Source: Toxorhynchites rutilus septentrionalis
Lineage: Eukaryota > Arthropoda > Insecta > Diptera > Culicidae
NCBI RefSeq assembly: GCF_029784135.1
Contig: NC_073746.1
Span: 142,542,556-142,606,555 of the forward strand
DNA length: 64,000 bases
Direction: 5' to 3'
Positions 10,250-21,029 of the stretch are shown piece after piece. How positions within the stretch are numbered: the first letter of the stretch is position 1; every line of letters begins with the position of its first letter. A program made the translations under genes and the position numbers. The notes under the pieces were generated by a model that was not told where the DNA came from, made no database searches, and was given only the letters and a program-made list of their open reading frames with translations.

Positions 10250-10716
10250 TTTTCATTTTAATCAAGAATCAAATTCAATAAACGAGAGTGAATGAGCAAG
10301 ACAGAATCCCAAGTAATACCAATGATTGTAGAACTTATTAAACATATCTTGTCTCACGTTACTATTGTCACTTTTGAGCTCCAATTGTTTATCATTCACA
10401 ATGCAATATGTAATAACTTTTTTGAACAATTTGGCTATTTGTAAATTCCAATCGACTATTATTTTATGGTGTAGCATTCCGTTCAGTTTCCTTTTTGAAC
10501 CCTCTCGTTTTCCTACATTTCTTTCTTATATTTTGTTCCTCAGTTTGTTTTGATTCTCAAATATAAAAATCTTTTCCTACGCTACACTGTATAAAAACAA
10601 AATTCTTTATTTCAACTGTGGAAATTCGGTGCAGCCGGGAGTTGGAGAACTGCAGCTATGGCTCGGGTTTATTGGCGAAAAGTTGTGAAACAGATCTAAT
10701 CTCTCAATGGGATGTT
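10250..10716. other. Unassigned AT-rich stretch
   Basis: No supported gene or repeat was seen. It continues the host sequence interrupted by the DD37E element at 7818-10247. Confidence 0.5.
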
Positions 10717-10718
10717 GA

Positions 10719-10773
<55 letters not shown>

Positions 10774-11304
10774 GAAATGTTGTCTGTCTATCTTTGTCGT
10801 TGGTTTTTCGGCCATACAAATAAAGTATAAATTTCTGCATAACTCAAGAACTAATCAATGAAATGGAATCAGACTTGGCATATAGAGGTTTTAGGGATCG
10901 ATGAACGATTCTTTGGTGATTCCACACTCCTCCCCCTCTCTAAGGGAAAACTGCCATACAAATGAAACATTCTGCAACAACTCGAGAACTAATCAAGCAA
11001 ATGGAACTAATTTCGCTATATGGAGGTTGTAGGGGGCAATACATGTTTCTATGGTGGTATGACACCCCTCCCTCCTCTGGAATGGAGAGGAGGTTCCAAA
11101 AAATTAAAACACATATTTCAATCAACATATTCCAACCAAACATGAAAATTTAAAATTTTCGGAAAACTCTGAAGAAAATGGGAAAATTTGCGAAACATCA
11201 ATTTCCATATGTTCTACTCATTTGATGTTTGCTCTAACGAAATTGATCTTTGTACGAAAGTGGAAATTGATTTTAATGTGATATAACTCACTCCTATACC
11301 TTCA
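10717..11304 (+). mobile_element. Helitron-like 5' fragment with internal repeat units
   Basis: A TC followed by an alternating AT run and then AATGTTGTCTGTC is the usual look of a mosquito or other insect Helitron-like 5' end. Downstream lie about two diverged units of the repeat containing CCATACAAATGAAAC, also found in the element at 24648-25667. I see no Helitron 3' end before the next 5' end at 11305, so this looks truncated. Confidence 0.55.
10722..10770. repeat. (TA)n microsatellite
   Basis: An uninterrupted alternating A-T run of about 49 bp. It creates artificial Tyr-Ile frames on both strands, which should be ignored. Confidence 0.95.
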
Positions 11305-11501
11305 TCTATCTATATAAATAAAATGGATCGCCGAATGTGTTGATAAAAGCAAAACTCGAGGAAGGAATTGTCCGATTGAGGACTGTCTTTATTCTATCGT
11401 ACTTTCTGTATCAAACATTTATTCCATGTAACGGAGAAACATGTTATTTGCAAGTGTACGGAAAATCTTGGACGAGAATCGTGTCTGAAAATAATCCCCT
11501 A

Positions 11502-12428
11502 GAGGAACTGGTACAAATTCGGTACCCCATTTTGTTTTTTTGGACTTAGCTCTTGGCCAATGCTCGGAATTTCTTAATATTACGTCAGCTTATGAAGGGA
11601 TCTATTGCGGACATTTCCCCGCAAACCGATTTCAAAAATCTTGATTTGGCTCGGAGCTTTGAGCAACTCAAATTCGAGTACACGAGATGCCTGGGTATAA
11701 ATTTAGTATTTTTTATTTTCTCAAATCAAAAGAATCGTCCTGAAATCACTGAAAAATGTATTTTTTGACATTTTCATATAAAATAGAAATGAAGTACACT
11801 ATCTTACGTAAATTAACTCAACTTTGACGAAAAAGCATGCAATTTTACAAAATAAAGAGGAACAAAAAAACGATTTTTTCAAGAAAAAGTGAACAAATTT
11901 CATTTCGATTTATTTCTAACTAAAAAAAGTAAAACGAATCAAAAGCCTTTACAAAAGTCGCAAGCGTAGTTAATTTTTTAATTTAATTTTGCTGCATGGG
12001 CATGCAATACTTAGCATAGTGTATCATCAACACTATGTTTACATTGGTGTTCCAAATTACCCGTATACCGAATTTTACTTTGGAATGAAATCTAAGAAAT
12101 TTGTGATTAAAATCTCGATACACTTACTCGAATTCGTTGAAGAACATCAATTTCTTGATCCGAATCAGCTTTAATATTTAAAATCGGCTCACTATTCGAT
12201 TTTTAAAGATTTTTCAAAAGACGCACATGAAAAATTTTCTAGATTTCAAAAACAACAAAACATGATTTTTTTTAACAACCCAAATATTTTGGGTTTTTGG
12301 CATTTGACGTTTGTTACTATATAACTAGAACACTTTTTTTTATTCACCACCAGAATGCGCTCATTACCGCCGGAGATCCAGGTGGGTACCAAATTATCCA
12401 CGGGGTACCGAATTTGTACCAGTTCCTC
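11502..12428. mobile_element. Non-autonomous TIR element, 927 bp, TA target
   Basis: Perfect 27-bp inverted ends begin GAGGAACTGGTACAAATTCG and are flanked by TA on both sides (11500-11501, 12429-12430). The related Helitron-like copy at about 25540 lacks it. The interior is AT-rich without a transposase frame. Most likely a Tc1/mariner- or pogo-type MITE. Confidence 0.85.
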
Positions 12429-12566
12429 TAATAATAATATTATAATGAGGAGGCAAAAGGTAGAAGTACTAGGAATTTTATAGTAAAAGGTCTTCTAATC
12501 TTCTAAACCAGTGAACAGCTCTGTGATTGGACCCATGAACGTGCGCTTAGTAAGAAAACGTGAATG

Positions 12567-13059
12567 GGGGTCTTCGTAGCCACTTGTTTACGCGTTCACT
12601 TACCAAGCGATCGATTGTGAGTTCAAACTTAGGGCCCTCAATTGACCATCTTTGTGTTGTTATAGAATAACTACGTCCACGTACCATCATCAGCGATGGA
12701 AATCGATCCAAGATCGAAATAAGATCGATTCATCCATACAACTGCTCAACTCTGCAAGACACATCGGGTTGCTGTTCTATAAATAACCCAACAATGATCA
12801 ATATCAACTGTCTCCGCTGTCCGGTCTGCTGAACAATGGAAGAACAGAAAGAATACCCCTACGCCTAAATGGCTACTACTGTGTAATTTACCATAATGTA
12901 ATGGAACAGAATACTTAACGCCTAAATGGCTACTACTAACTACTGTGTAATTTACAAATTATAGAAACATAAACATATGTACATGTACACGATTAAAACC
13001 CGGCTCTGTTACAGCTAAAATGCTAATGAGCCTAATAAATAAATAAATGGGATAAAAAA
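12567..13059 (+). mobile_element. tRNA-derived SINE-like element (copy 1)
   Basis: It starts GGGTCTTCGTAGCC and ends in an A-rich tail. A 15-bp direct repeat with one mismatch (AAGAAAACGTGAATG at 12552-12566, AAGAAAAAGTGAATG at 13060-13074) flanks it. TAGCCACTTG is an A-box-like start and GAGTTCAAACTTAGG a weak B box. A second copy at 39252-39765 has the better A box TAGCCTAATTGG. The long body suggests a composite SINE. Confidence 0.75.
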
Positions 13060-13125
13060 AAGAAAAAGTGAATGTGATAACGATAAATAAATTTTAGGCG
13101 GGACGAAGTTTGCCGGGTCAGCTAG

Positions 13126-13390
13126 TAGTAAATAATTAAAAACTGTGACAATTTACTGTTTTTTAATGTAAATACTTTCTTTTTTGAATCTTCGGCCTTA
13201 CTTTGTTATTTTTTTTAAACTTAATATTTTTCGGATCACGAATCACACCTCTATACTGCATCGTTCTTCTGAAATCTGAAACCGTTCATTCCATCTTCGC
13301 TCTTCCACTTCAAATCATTCCATCCCTATACCCCTTTCGGCAATTGGCGCAAACATCAAATAGAACAACGCTTGTCACTATGTAATTATA
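13126..13390. other. Unassigned AT-rich stretch
   Basis: No supported feature is visible between the Helitron 3' end and the inverted Helitron-type array. Confidence 0.5.
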
Positions 13391-14170
13391 GAACATATGG
13401 AAATTGAATTTTCCGGATTTTTTCCATTCCCCTTCAGAGTTTACCAAAAATTTTCAATTGTCATGTTTGGATGGAATATTTGTAATATTTTTATTGGACC
13501 CCCTCTCCATTCCAGGGGAGGGAGGGGTTTCATATCACCTGAAAACTTTTTTATGCCAAGTTTGAATCCATTTGCTTGATTATTTCTCGAGTTATTCAGC
13601 ACCCCTCCCCTTCAGAGAGAGGGGAGGATTCTCAAACTACCATAGAAATAATTACTGCTCCCGAAATCCTCCACATGCCAAATTTGGTTCCGTTTACTAG
13701 ATTAGTTCTTGAGTTATGCAGAAATTTATGATTCATTTGTATGGCTATACACCATAAAAACGTTTCGTGTGGAGGCGATCTGGCGTAGTGGTAACATCCA
13801 AACCTCTCACGCAGAGATCACGAGTTCAATTCTCACTCCCGACATTCTTCCAAAAATGGAAGTAAAAGTGACGAACCAACCGATATGTGTTGAAAGTCAC
13901 TATAATAGAGAGAGAAAAAAAACGTTTCGTGCCCCCTAAAACCTTCACATGCCAAATTTGGTTCCATTTGCTTGATTAGTTTTCGAATTATACAAAAATT
14001 GGTGTTCATTTGTATGGCAGCCCCCTCCTTAGAAAGGTAGGAGGAGTGTTTATATACCACAAAAACTTTTCGTGCTCCCTAAAACCTAGAGAAAAGGGCA
14101 GTAGTGTCTATCCAACATAGTAACATTTATTACACCCTAGAACCTACACATGCCGAATTTGGGTTCGTTT
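13391..14170 (-). repeat. Helitron-type internal repeat units, inverted
   Basis: On the minus strand this reads about four diverged units of the same ~140-bp repeat seen at 24800-25440: short G-rich or C-rich tracts (CCCCTCTC-type), CCATACAAATGAA, then a CTGCATAACTC-AGAA block and a block ending TTTGGCATG. A SINE interrupts it at 13770-13917. No Helitron end is recognised, so it is a fragment. Confidence 0.65.
13770..13917 (+). mobile_element. Short tRNA-derived SINE with 14-bp target duplication
   Basis: The internal RNA polymerase III promoter is near perfect: A box TGGCGTAGTGG at 13781-13791 and B box GAGTTCAATTCTC at 13822-13834. The insert ends in an AGAGAGAAA-type tail. The direct repeat AAAAACGTTTCGTG flanks it at 13756-13769 and 13918-13931. 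It resembles the tRNA-related SINEs of Aedes (Feilai type), but that family name is a guess. Confidence 0.85.
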
Positions 14171-16140
14171 GCTAATAATAAAATCCATACGATTTTTGCT
14201 ATTGGTTGCTGGTGCCTTCCAGCGGAAATCGAATATCGTATTCCGAAGTCATTTTGAAATCGAGGATGGTGACTTCCGGTTCGTTAATAGCGGATCTATA
14301 AGACAAGAAATGTGATTCGCGTGATTTATTCATGAAAACGAGAAAAAAAACTTTTTTTAGTGAGTCAAAACGAACTCACGTCACGCTTTCATAATTTTTT
14401 TTAATGAACACAGTATTTATTACTTTTGATCGAAATTTTTCGTTTATTAATTTTCTATATTTTTGTTCCTTTTCAGGTAAATTCACTTCACATCTAATAA
14501 GTGAGTAATTAGTCACCCCGATAGACATCACGCTACTAACCTTACGCTATTCTTCAGCAGATGGAGCTGATCCGCGCAACGCGCATTTGTTGCGCTACAT
14601 CCTAACACACATATCCGACCGGTGACATGGTGAATATAAGATACATTACGCGATTCACACCTACCTGCCTGCCGCTTGTCTCTCGAGCAGCACCTCGTCC
14701 CACCTTGAATGGGGTGGGGAAATTAGTGTTTATTAATGCCACATAAATATTTACGGCATGACAATGCGCCGCGGCGCTGCGATTATAAAATGCATGTGCA
14801 TGTGTGAACCCCCCATTTGTTGACTAATGGATGCAAGCATTCGAAGGGAACGCACGCGTTCGTTCGAGATGTCGCACTGCGCGCGCGGAGATCGCTCGTG
14901 TCCCCGTTGTATATCATTAGGTGGCTTGAATTCTAATTGGCTTCAAATGTGTGTGCATACCGCAATGCAATCGGTTTGCACTGACCTAGGGTAGGAAACG
15001 CTGCAGGAGGAACAGATATGCTCCGGCGCTGAGTGTTGATGTTTCGCGTCAGACGCTTATGTATCACTTATGTTCGTTTAGTTTCATGCTGCTTAGTGAG
15101 TGTTTTATGGCTGTTGTGTTGCGTTTGTTTCCAACTAATTGCAGCGCTTGGTTTGCTGATAGCAATTTGTATCCTACATATGTTTTGCCCTGCGGCGACG
15201 AGGAAAATTAACAGAAAATACCAGTTGTTGGGCAATTTCTCACTTTTAACGTAGAACTATGTTCAACAGGAAGGTGAAGGCATGGGGTGTAAAGAGGAAA
15301 GATAAAAATTAAATATGCAGCGAATGAAAATAAGCGTTTAATTATAACTCGATTATTTTTGATAGATCCCCAAGATGTTTGCGTCTATAACAAAAAAAAA
15401 TTTCTTCGGAAATGAACTGTTAGTTTTGATCTTTTGATTGGCTTATTCAAGATTAAAGGCAAACGAACTTCAAAGTTCAAAATCTCTATTATACAAAACA
15501 CAAGGAGAAGAAGGAAAACCGTCAGTCTCATTCAACACTCAAAGCAGGAAAACCTTTTTTTTCCTTCGAAACCGAAAATGATTCCCTCCTATTGACGTAT
15601 GTTAACTGTATGTGAGTGTGATATCCGACCAAAATTTGATTGTTTTTAATCGCTGACAACATGTTTTGTGTACTTTTTTTAACATTGATATAAGAAACCG
15701 GAAAATACAGTGTTTCCAAAATACACTATTTTTTTACGAAATGCAATAAAGCTGTGATGAACTTTCTCAAGAACCTCAGTTCATGTTTCGATCTCCTGTT
15801 TCCTAATAAAAGCTAATACAATCAGGCAACAAACAAAATAACTGGTGGGGATTACCTTATTTCAGACTGTTCGATCTTCTTAATAGAACATCTAGACCAA
15901 TAATATTAACATTCCAAATATTTTCACCTCATATCCCATCTTTTAACCCCGAACAAGCCGCTGGTAAACGGCTCGCACCAATAATAACAAAATGCCTACC
16001 AGATCCTTCAAGTCACCCCAATAAACACGCCTTCTAGAATCTTTTAGTCGCCTCTTGTCTCAATGTACACTTTCCGGTCATAATTACAATAACCACAACA
16101 GATTCATTATGCATGCTCTACATATAACGTGGCGTGCGCT
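14171..16140. other. Long unassigned stretch
   Basis: GC-richer patches occur around 14540-15030. The frame at 15033-15254 is very hydrophobic and cysteine-rich but has no homology I recognise. No RNA gene, terminal repeat or splice-supported exon could be identified. This may be unique host DNA, intergenic or intronic. Confidence 0.5.
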
Positions 16141-16198
16141 GATTGGCTGATTGGTATTTCAATGTAACGAGCTGACGCAATCATTCGGGTATAAAAGG
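16141..16198 (+). promoter_or_regulatory. Putative promoter: paired inverted CCAAT boxes and TATA box
   Basis: GATTGGCTGATTGG at 16141-16154 contains two inverted CCAAT boxes. TATAAAAGG lies at 16190-16198, about 36-45 bp downstream. No initiator consensus is seen at the expected position. The DD37E pseudogene starting at 16388 may or may not be what it drove. Confidence 0.4.
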
Positions 16199-16387
16199 AG
16201 ACAATCTAGAACGAAGCAAAACATTGTTTTAATGGGTGTTAAATAAAAAATGAGAATTTTTTCAATACCTTTCAGTAACTCAAATAAAGAGCGTAAAATT
16301 TTCTTTCTCCAAGAAAATTGCTCTTTGGGCTCCCTAGAAACAGTAGGCGTGTTTGGTTTTGCTAGTTTGGATTTAGTCAAAGCAAAG

Positions 16388-17392
16388 ATGGCGTCGAAAC
16401 AGCACGTGCTCCGCGAAAGCATTGTACGGTTTTACGAAATGCATTTCCAGCAAGGAAAAAAGTTCACAGTGACACATTTTAAGGAAGAAAATGTACCTGT
16501 CAGTACGGTATATCGTATCCTGGGTTCCCTGAACGTAGAGCGGAAGGTCGGAAGTGGTCGTCCGGTGACGATAATGACGAAGCAGAGGAAGACATCGTTA
16601 AAGAAGCTGTTTGACAACAAGGACGCAACCAGCCTGCGTGACGCCGGTCGGAAATATGGCTGCTCCCACGTATTGATCCATCGGACCCTCAAGATGGAAG
16701 GAATCGTCTGCAGGAAGAAGACGAGGTCGCCGGAGTACACGGAGGAGCAGATTGAGACGGTTAAATCACAGTGTCGGTGGATGAGCAAAAATACCGCGGG
16801 ACGTCTTTCGTTCTGGACGACGAAAGCTATTTTCCGCTGTCCAAAACGCATATTCCAGGAAATGATAATTACTACTCCAGCGACAAGTCATCCACACCGC
16901 CTGAAGTGAAATACAAGTTCAAGCACAAGTTTGAAAAAAAGGTTATGGTACATCGCCATTTCCGACCGGGGCATTTCAAAGCCTTGGTTTAAGCCGAGCG
17001 GTCTGGCAATCAACCAACAAATCTATCGAGAAGAGTGCCTCGATAAAATCCTGCTGCCGTTCCTGAACGATCATCACGCGGATGGGAAGTACGTCTTCTG
17101 GCCGGACAAGGCGTCTTCCCATTACGCCAAGAAGACGCTGGCGTATCTTGAGGAGAAAAAGATACCGTTCGTGCCGAAAGATCGTAACCCAACAAACTTG
17201 CCCCAGTGCCGCCCAATAGAGGATTTCTTTGGCTCACTCAGTGCCCTAGTGTATAAAAACAATTAGAGGGCCAAGGACACGAAGCAACTGACTACAAGAA
17301 TCCGAAATTGTATCCGGAAAATGGACGTAAGTGCCGTACAACGTTCTTATGACAGCATCGCGACAAAGTTGCGTCGAATAAATTTCGAATAA
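16388..17392 (+). pseudogene. DD37E transposase pseudogene, second family
   Basis: The frame starts MASKQHVLRESIVRFYEMHF and shows a first helix-turn-helix, a GSGRPV linker and a second helix-turn-helix (SLRDAGRKYGCSHVLIHRTL). The catalytic motifs are VLDDESYF, WPDKASSHY and PIEDFF, again with 37 residues between the second D and the E. It is clearly diverged from the 7972 and 31697 copies, so it is a separate family or lineage. Defects are a frameshift near 16770, another near 16940, and TAG at 17264-17266 where tryptophan is expected. The terminal RRINFE stop is at 17390-17392. I could not find convincing TIRs, so element ends are unknown. Confidence 0.85.
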
Positions 17393-17441
17393 AGATTGGT
17401 TAAAATGAAAAAAGTTTTCATATTCACAAGTGGATAGAGAC

Positions 17442-18164
17442 TAGGATTGGGCGATCTAGGATCGATTTTCAGAAGATCGATCTTTTCCATTTCGATTTTC
17501 GATTTTTTGAATCGATTCATTGTACCCGAAAATATTGTGAAGATCGATCTTTTCCCTTCGATTTTTTCGATCTTAGAGTGTTTTTTTTTCAATGAACATC
17601 GATTTTAATCTCATAACCTGATAAGTTTCATAAACATAATATCAATATTTGGATAGCTCTCGAGGATGTCAAATTAGTGATAGTGAATAGGATTGGGTGA
17701 TCGTGGATCGATATTTTGAAGATCGATCTTCTCTTCTCCTCGATTCTTTTTATTCCAAAAAATTGCAAAAATCGATATTTCCTTTTCGATCTTTCTAATC
17801 TTTTTGATCGTAGTAAAATTTTGTAAATTTGTTTTTCAGTGAACTTTGATTTTAGTTCCACCAAAAACCACTTGACAAATTTCATAAACCTTGCATCCCT
17901 TTCAAGGTTAACAAATTAGTAGTCGTTAACTCAGGAGAAACAGTTTTGCAAGTTTGAATGTAAATGTGAGATATTTATTCCATGTTTGAAGAAACGGCAA
18001 CACTTATATAGAACAAATAAATTGGAAAGAAAGGCATTCGATTTTCTAAAGATCGGTTCAGCAAAGATCGATTCTTTGGTACCGATTACATCAGTGAAGC
18101 GATCCCTATGCCGTAAAAAAAATCGATCCATCAAGATCGATCTTTTTCTGAAGATCGCCCAATA
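17442..18164. mobile_element. hAT-type non-autonomous element with 8-bp TSD
   Basis: The perfect 8-bp direct repeat ATAGAGAC flanks it (17434-17441 and 18165-18172), as expected for hAT elements. Imperfect inverted ends read TAGGATTGGGCGATC and TATTGGGCGATC. The interior is rich in GATCGATCTT and its complement, and a second TAGGATTGGG-like start at about 17690 with a shared downstream block suggests an internal direct duplication. No transposase frame. Confidence 0.75.
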
Positions 18165-18293
18165 ATAGAGACAAAATTGTCACCCCGAAAGAGTTTACAC
18201 TCGGCCATCCAAATACAATCCATTTCGCAACGTGAATTGCGCCAGTGTCCCGGTGAGTACCTCAACCGAGGTTACTCAGCTCACGACCAAATC

Positions 18294-18322
18294 TATATAA
18301 AAATCGAGACTCGGGGTCAGGA
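18294..18322 (+). promoter_or_regulatory. TATA box with possible initiator
   Basis: TATATAAAAA at 18294-18303 is followed by GTCAGGA with its A at 18319, 25 bp downstream. No credible frame follows. Motif evidence only. Confidence 0.25.
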
Positions 18323-19142
18323 ATAGTAACTAAACCCTAAATCAGAAAAACTAACAAGAAACATTTTGTCACAATTCAAATATCACTCCAAACAACAATA
18401 TTAAATATCAGCTAAATTTAATTCCACGGTTCAAATTGAAGTAGTTTTGTACCATTCTGAAACTCTCAGATCAGTAGTGGTATCGGAATTGCTTCAAATG
18501 ACTGTAGCGAAGTCGCCTATTCGCCTCTACTCAAAAAAATATTTCTTGAAATTAACAGGAATGAATTCAAAGGACGGAGGAACCTTTTTTCTAAATGACT
18601 GCGGCTTATTATAATATTCAGTGACTATGGAAATACCAAAATTGTTTGAGAATGGTAACGTACTGTTCCGTTCTCTTGGGCTTTCTATCGTGAGGATTAT
18701 CAGTATTTTTGACCGATAACCTTCCGATTTTTATTCACAATAATTTGGGAACCCGGGTCTCAAGCTACATTTACTTTTCAACACAGACCGTTAGTGTACT
18801 TTCAAATATATCTTGCCCTTGTTCAGAAAATGTCGCTGAAATTTCTGTGAAAAATCGTTCATTCTGAAAATCGCGTAGCATTTTGTACTTCTGGTACGAT
18901 TTGCGATTAAGGTGAAGGTGGAAGGAAGCCATTGTAGTTGTATAGGTAAAACCACGTGTAAAAATGGGGTAATAGTGTTTTTGAGAGAAGAGCAAAGCAC
19001 ACGTAAATAGATCAAATCACTTATCAAACTGTGTGGCGCTTCATTGACACGAGTCTTTGAATACATTTGAAAAAAATAACAATTCAATACTAAAGTAAAA
19101 TGTATGAACGATATGTTCCGATGAACAATTGCAAATATAAAT
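18323..19142. other. Unassigned stretch
   Basis: Nothing supported was found. Minus-strand frames at 18771-19087 overlap each other and have no recognisable domain. Confidence 0.5.
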
Positions 19143-19144
19143 TA

Positions 19145-21027
19145 CAGGTCGGACTCGGTTATCCGGAGACTCGATTATCCGGAGTATTTTATTTTTGATT
19201 TTCGGAAATTTTGAATTATTTATATAATAATTCTATATTGAGTAGCTAATATGGGTATCAAAAGAAACCGCTTGACTAGTAGAATGCAGTTATTTATGAA
19301 AAATGCAAATCCAAGATGGCAGCCACTACAAAATGGAGATTTACATATTCTCTCAGAACCCCATCAATATGGGTATCAAACGAAAGGGCTTGACTAGTAG
19401 AACACAGTTATTTATGAAAAATGCAAATCCAAAATGGTCGCCCCCGCAAGATGGCGCCATATATATTTTTTTCACAACCCCATCAATATGGGTATCAAAT
19501 GAAAGGGCTTGACTAGTAGAATACAGTTATTTATGAAAAATGCAAATCTAAGATGGCGGCCACTACAAAATGGCGGAATACATATTTTCTCAGTACCCCA
19601 TCATTATGGGTATCTAATGAAGGGGCTTGACTAGTAGAATACAGTTATTTATGGAAAATTCAAATCCAAAATGATCACCACCACAAAATGGCGCCAAATT
19701 TTTTTTACAACCCCATCAATATGGGTATCAAATGGAAGGGCTTGACTAGTAGAATACAGTTATTTATGAAAAATGCAAATCTAAGATTGCGGCCACTACA
19801 AAATGGAGATTTACATATTCTCTCAGAACCCCATCAATATGGGTATCAAACGAAAGGGCTTGACTAGTAGAACACAGTTATTTATGAAAAATGCAAATCC
19901 AAGATGGCGGTCACTACAAAATGGCGGATTGCAATTTTTTTTTAAGAGCTTCATCAATATGGGTATCAAATGAAAGGGCTTGACTAGTAGAATACATTTT
20001 TTTTTGTGGAAAATTCAAATCCAAAATGGTCACCACCACAAAATGGCGCCATATTTTTTTTTCACCACCCCATCAATATGGGTATCAAATGGAAGGGCTT
20101 GACTAGTGGAATACAGTTATTCATGAAAAATGCAAATCTAATATTTATTAATTTTTTTTTTTCACCACCCCATCAATATGGGTATCAAATGGAAGGGCTT
20201 GACTAGTGGAATACAGTTATTCATGAAAAATGCAAATCTAAGATTGCGGCCACTACAAAATGGCGGATTAAATATTTGCTCAGAACCCCATCAATATGGG
20301 TATCAAATGAAATGGCTTGCCTAGTAGAACACAGTTATTTATGAAAAATGGCCAAAAATGTATCAAAAGAAAGTTCTCGACTAGTAGATCATAGCAGATA
20401 ATGAAAAATTCAATTACAAGATGGCCGCAGTCCCCAAACAACTAATTACTTTTTGAATGGTTTCATTCAGCTTGACCTGTTTCTATATATGTTTGAATGT
20501 TTGTTGGATTGTCCCACATTAATAGAAAATTGACCCCGTTCCTGTTGAATGATTGATCTGAAATTTGGAACATACATTTAATTATACACACAACAGTCAT
20601 TATAAAACTGCGTATTCCATGATCTTGAAAAATTCAATTTGGCCGCGTCAAGAAAATGGCTGAATGGCTTGATTCGGAGAATACACTACACTTTGAACAA
20701 CAAGGTCACCGCCACAAAATGGTCGACTATGTATATTTTTGCAATCCACTCAATATTGGTATCAAATGAAATGATTTGACTAATAGAATACAGTACAGGT
20801 CGGACTCGATTATATACAGACTCGATTATATGTGATTCGATTATATACAATTTTAGATTCGATTATATTCAGTTTGCAAAAAAATATTTTTTTTAATATT
20901 TCTAAAACGAAAAATACATGCGAAAAAAACAAATAAAGAAAAAAATGTTTTGACTCGATTATCCGGAGGATTCGATTATCCGGAGTGAAAAAAAAAATCA
21001 ATACTCCGGATAACCGAGTCCGACCTG
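19145..21027. mobile_element. pogo/Tigger-like non-autonomous element with internal minisatellite
   Basis: Inverted ends start CAGGTCGGACTCGGTTATCC and are flanked by TA (19143-19144, 21028-21029). The motif CTCGATTATCCGGAG recurs just inside both ends. This end style with a TA target is typical of pogo/Tigger elements. Most of the interior is a tandem array at about 19240-20340. A further internal copy of the TIR start, ACAGGTCGGACTCGATTAT, lies at about 20794. There is no transposase. A sister element at 57394-59826 shares both ends. Confidence 0.8.
19240..20340 (+). repeat. ~118-bp tandem array, about ten units
   Basis: Each unit contains ATATGGGTATCAAATGAAAG, GGCTTGACTAGTAGAA, CAGTTATTTATGAAAAATG and an ATGGCGGC-type block. 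Unit starts (TATGGGTATC) fall near 19252, 19370, 19489, 19607, 19726, 19844, 19960, 20078, 20178 and 20296. One unit is about 18 bp short. The sister element at 57394 has only about three units, so the array has expanded or contracted. Confidence 0.85.
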
Positions 21028-21029
21028 TA

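Larger units (their letters stand above)
11305..13125 (+). mobile_element. Helitron-like element carrying two nested insertions
   Basis: The 5' end TCTATCTATATAAATAAAAT is preceded by A, and the 3' end GCCGGGTCAGCTAG is followed by T. These fit Helitron rules (TC start, CTRR end, insertion between A and T, no target duplication). Sequence around 11470-11500 and 12430-12520 matches the Helitron-like element at 25480-25667. No Rep/helicase frame is present, so it would be non-autonomous. Nested insertions at 11502-12428 and 12567-13059 make up about 1.4 kb of its 1.8 kb. Confidence 0.7.

Noticed and set aside
10607..10840. Frames of 70-77 residues on both strands with long Tyr-Ile repeats
   Set aside because: They are translations of the (TA)n microsatellite.
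15033..15254. 73-residue hydrophobic, cysteine-rich frame that could pass as a small membrane protein
   Set aside because: No domain, splice sites, promoter or second copy supports it. T-rich DNA readily gives such frames.
19240..20340. Regular repeats with conserved and variable parts, superficially like a CRISPR array
   Set aside because: Units are ~118 bp and tandem without unique spacers, lie inside a transposon in eukaryotic DNA, and no cas-type genes exist.
20794..20830. A separate nested pogo-like element starting at the internal TIR copy
   Set aside because: The right end at 21027 would serve both, but the sister element shows a similar degenerate internal motif at the same place (about 58925), so it is probably part of the family's normal structure.
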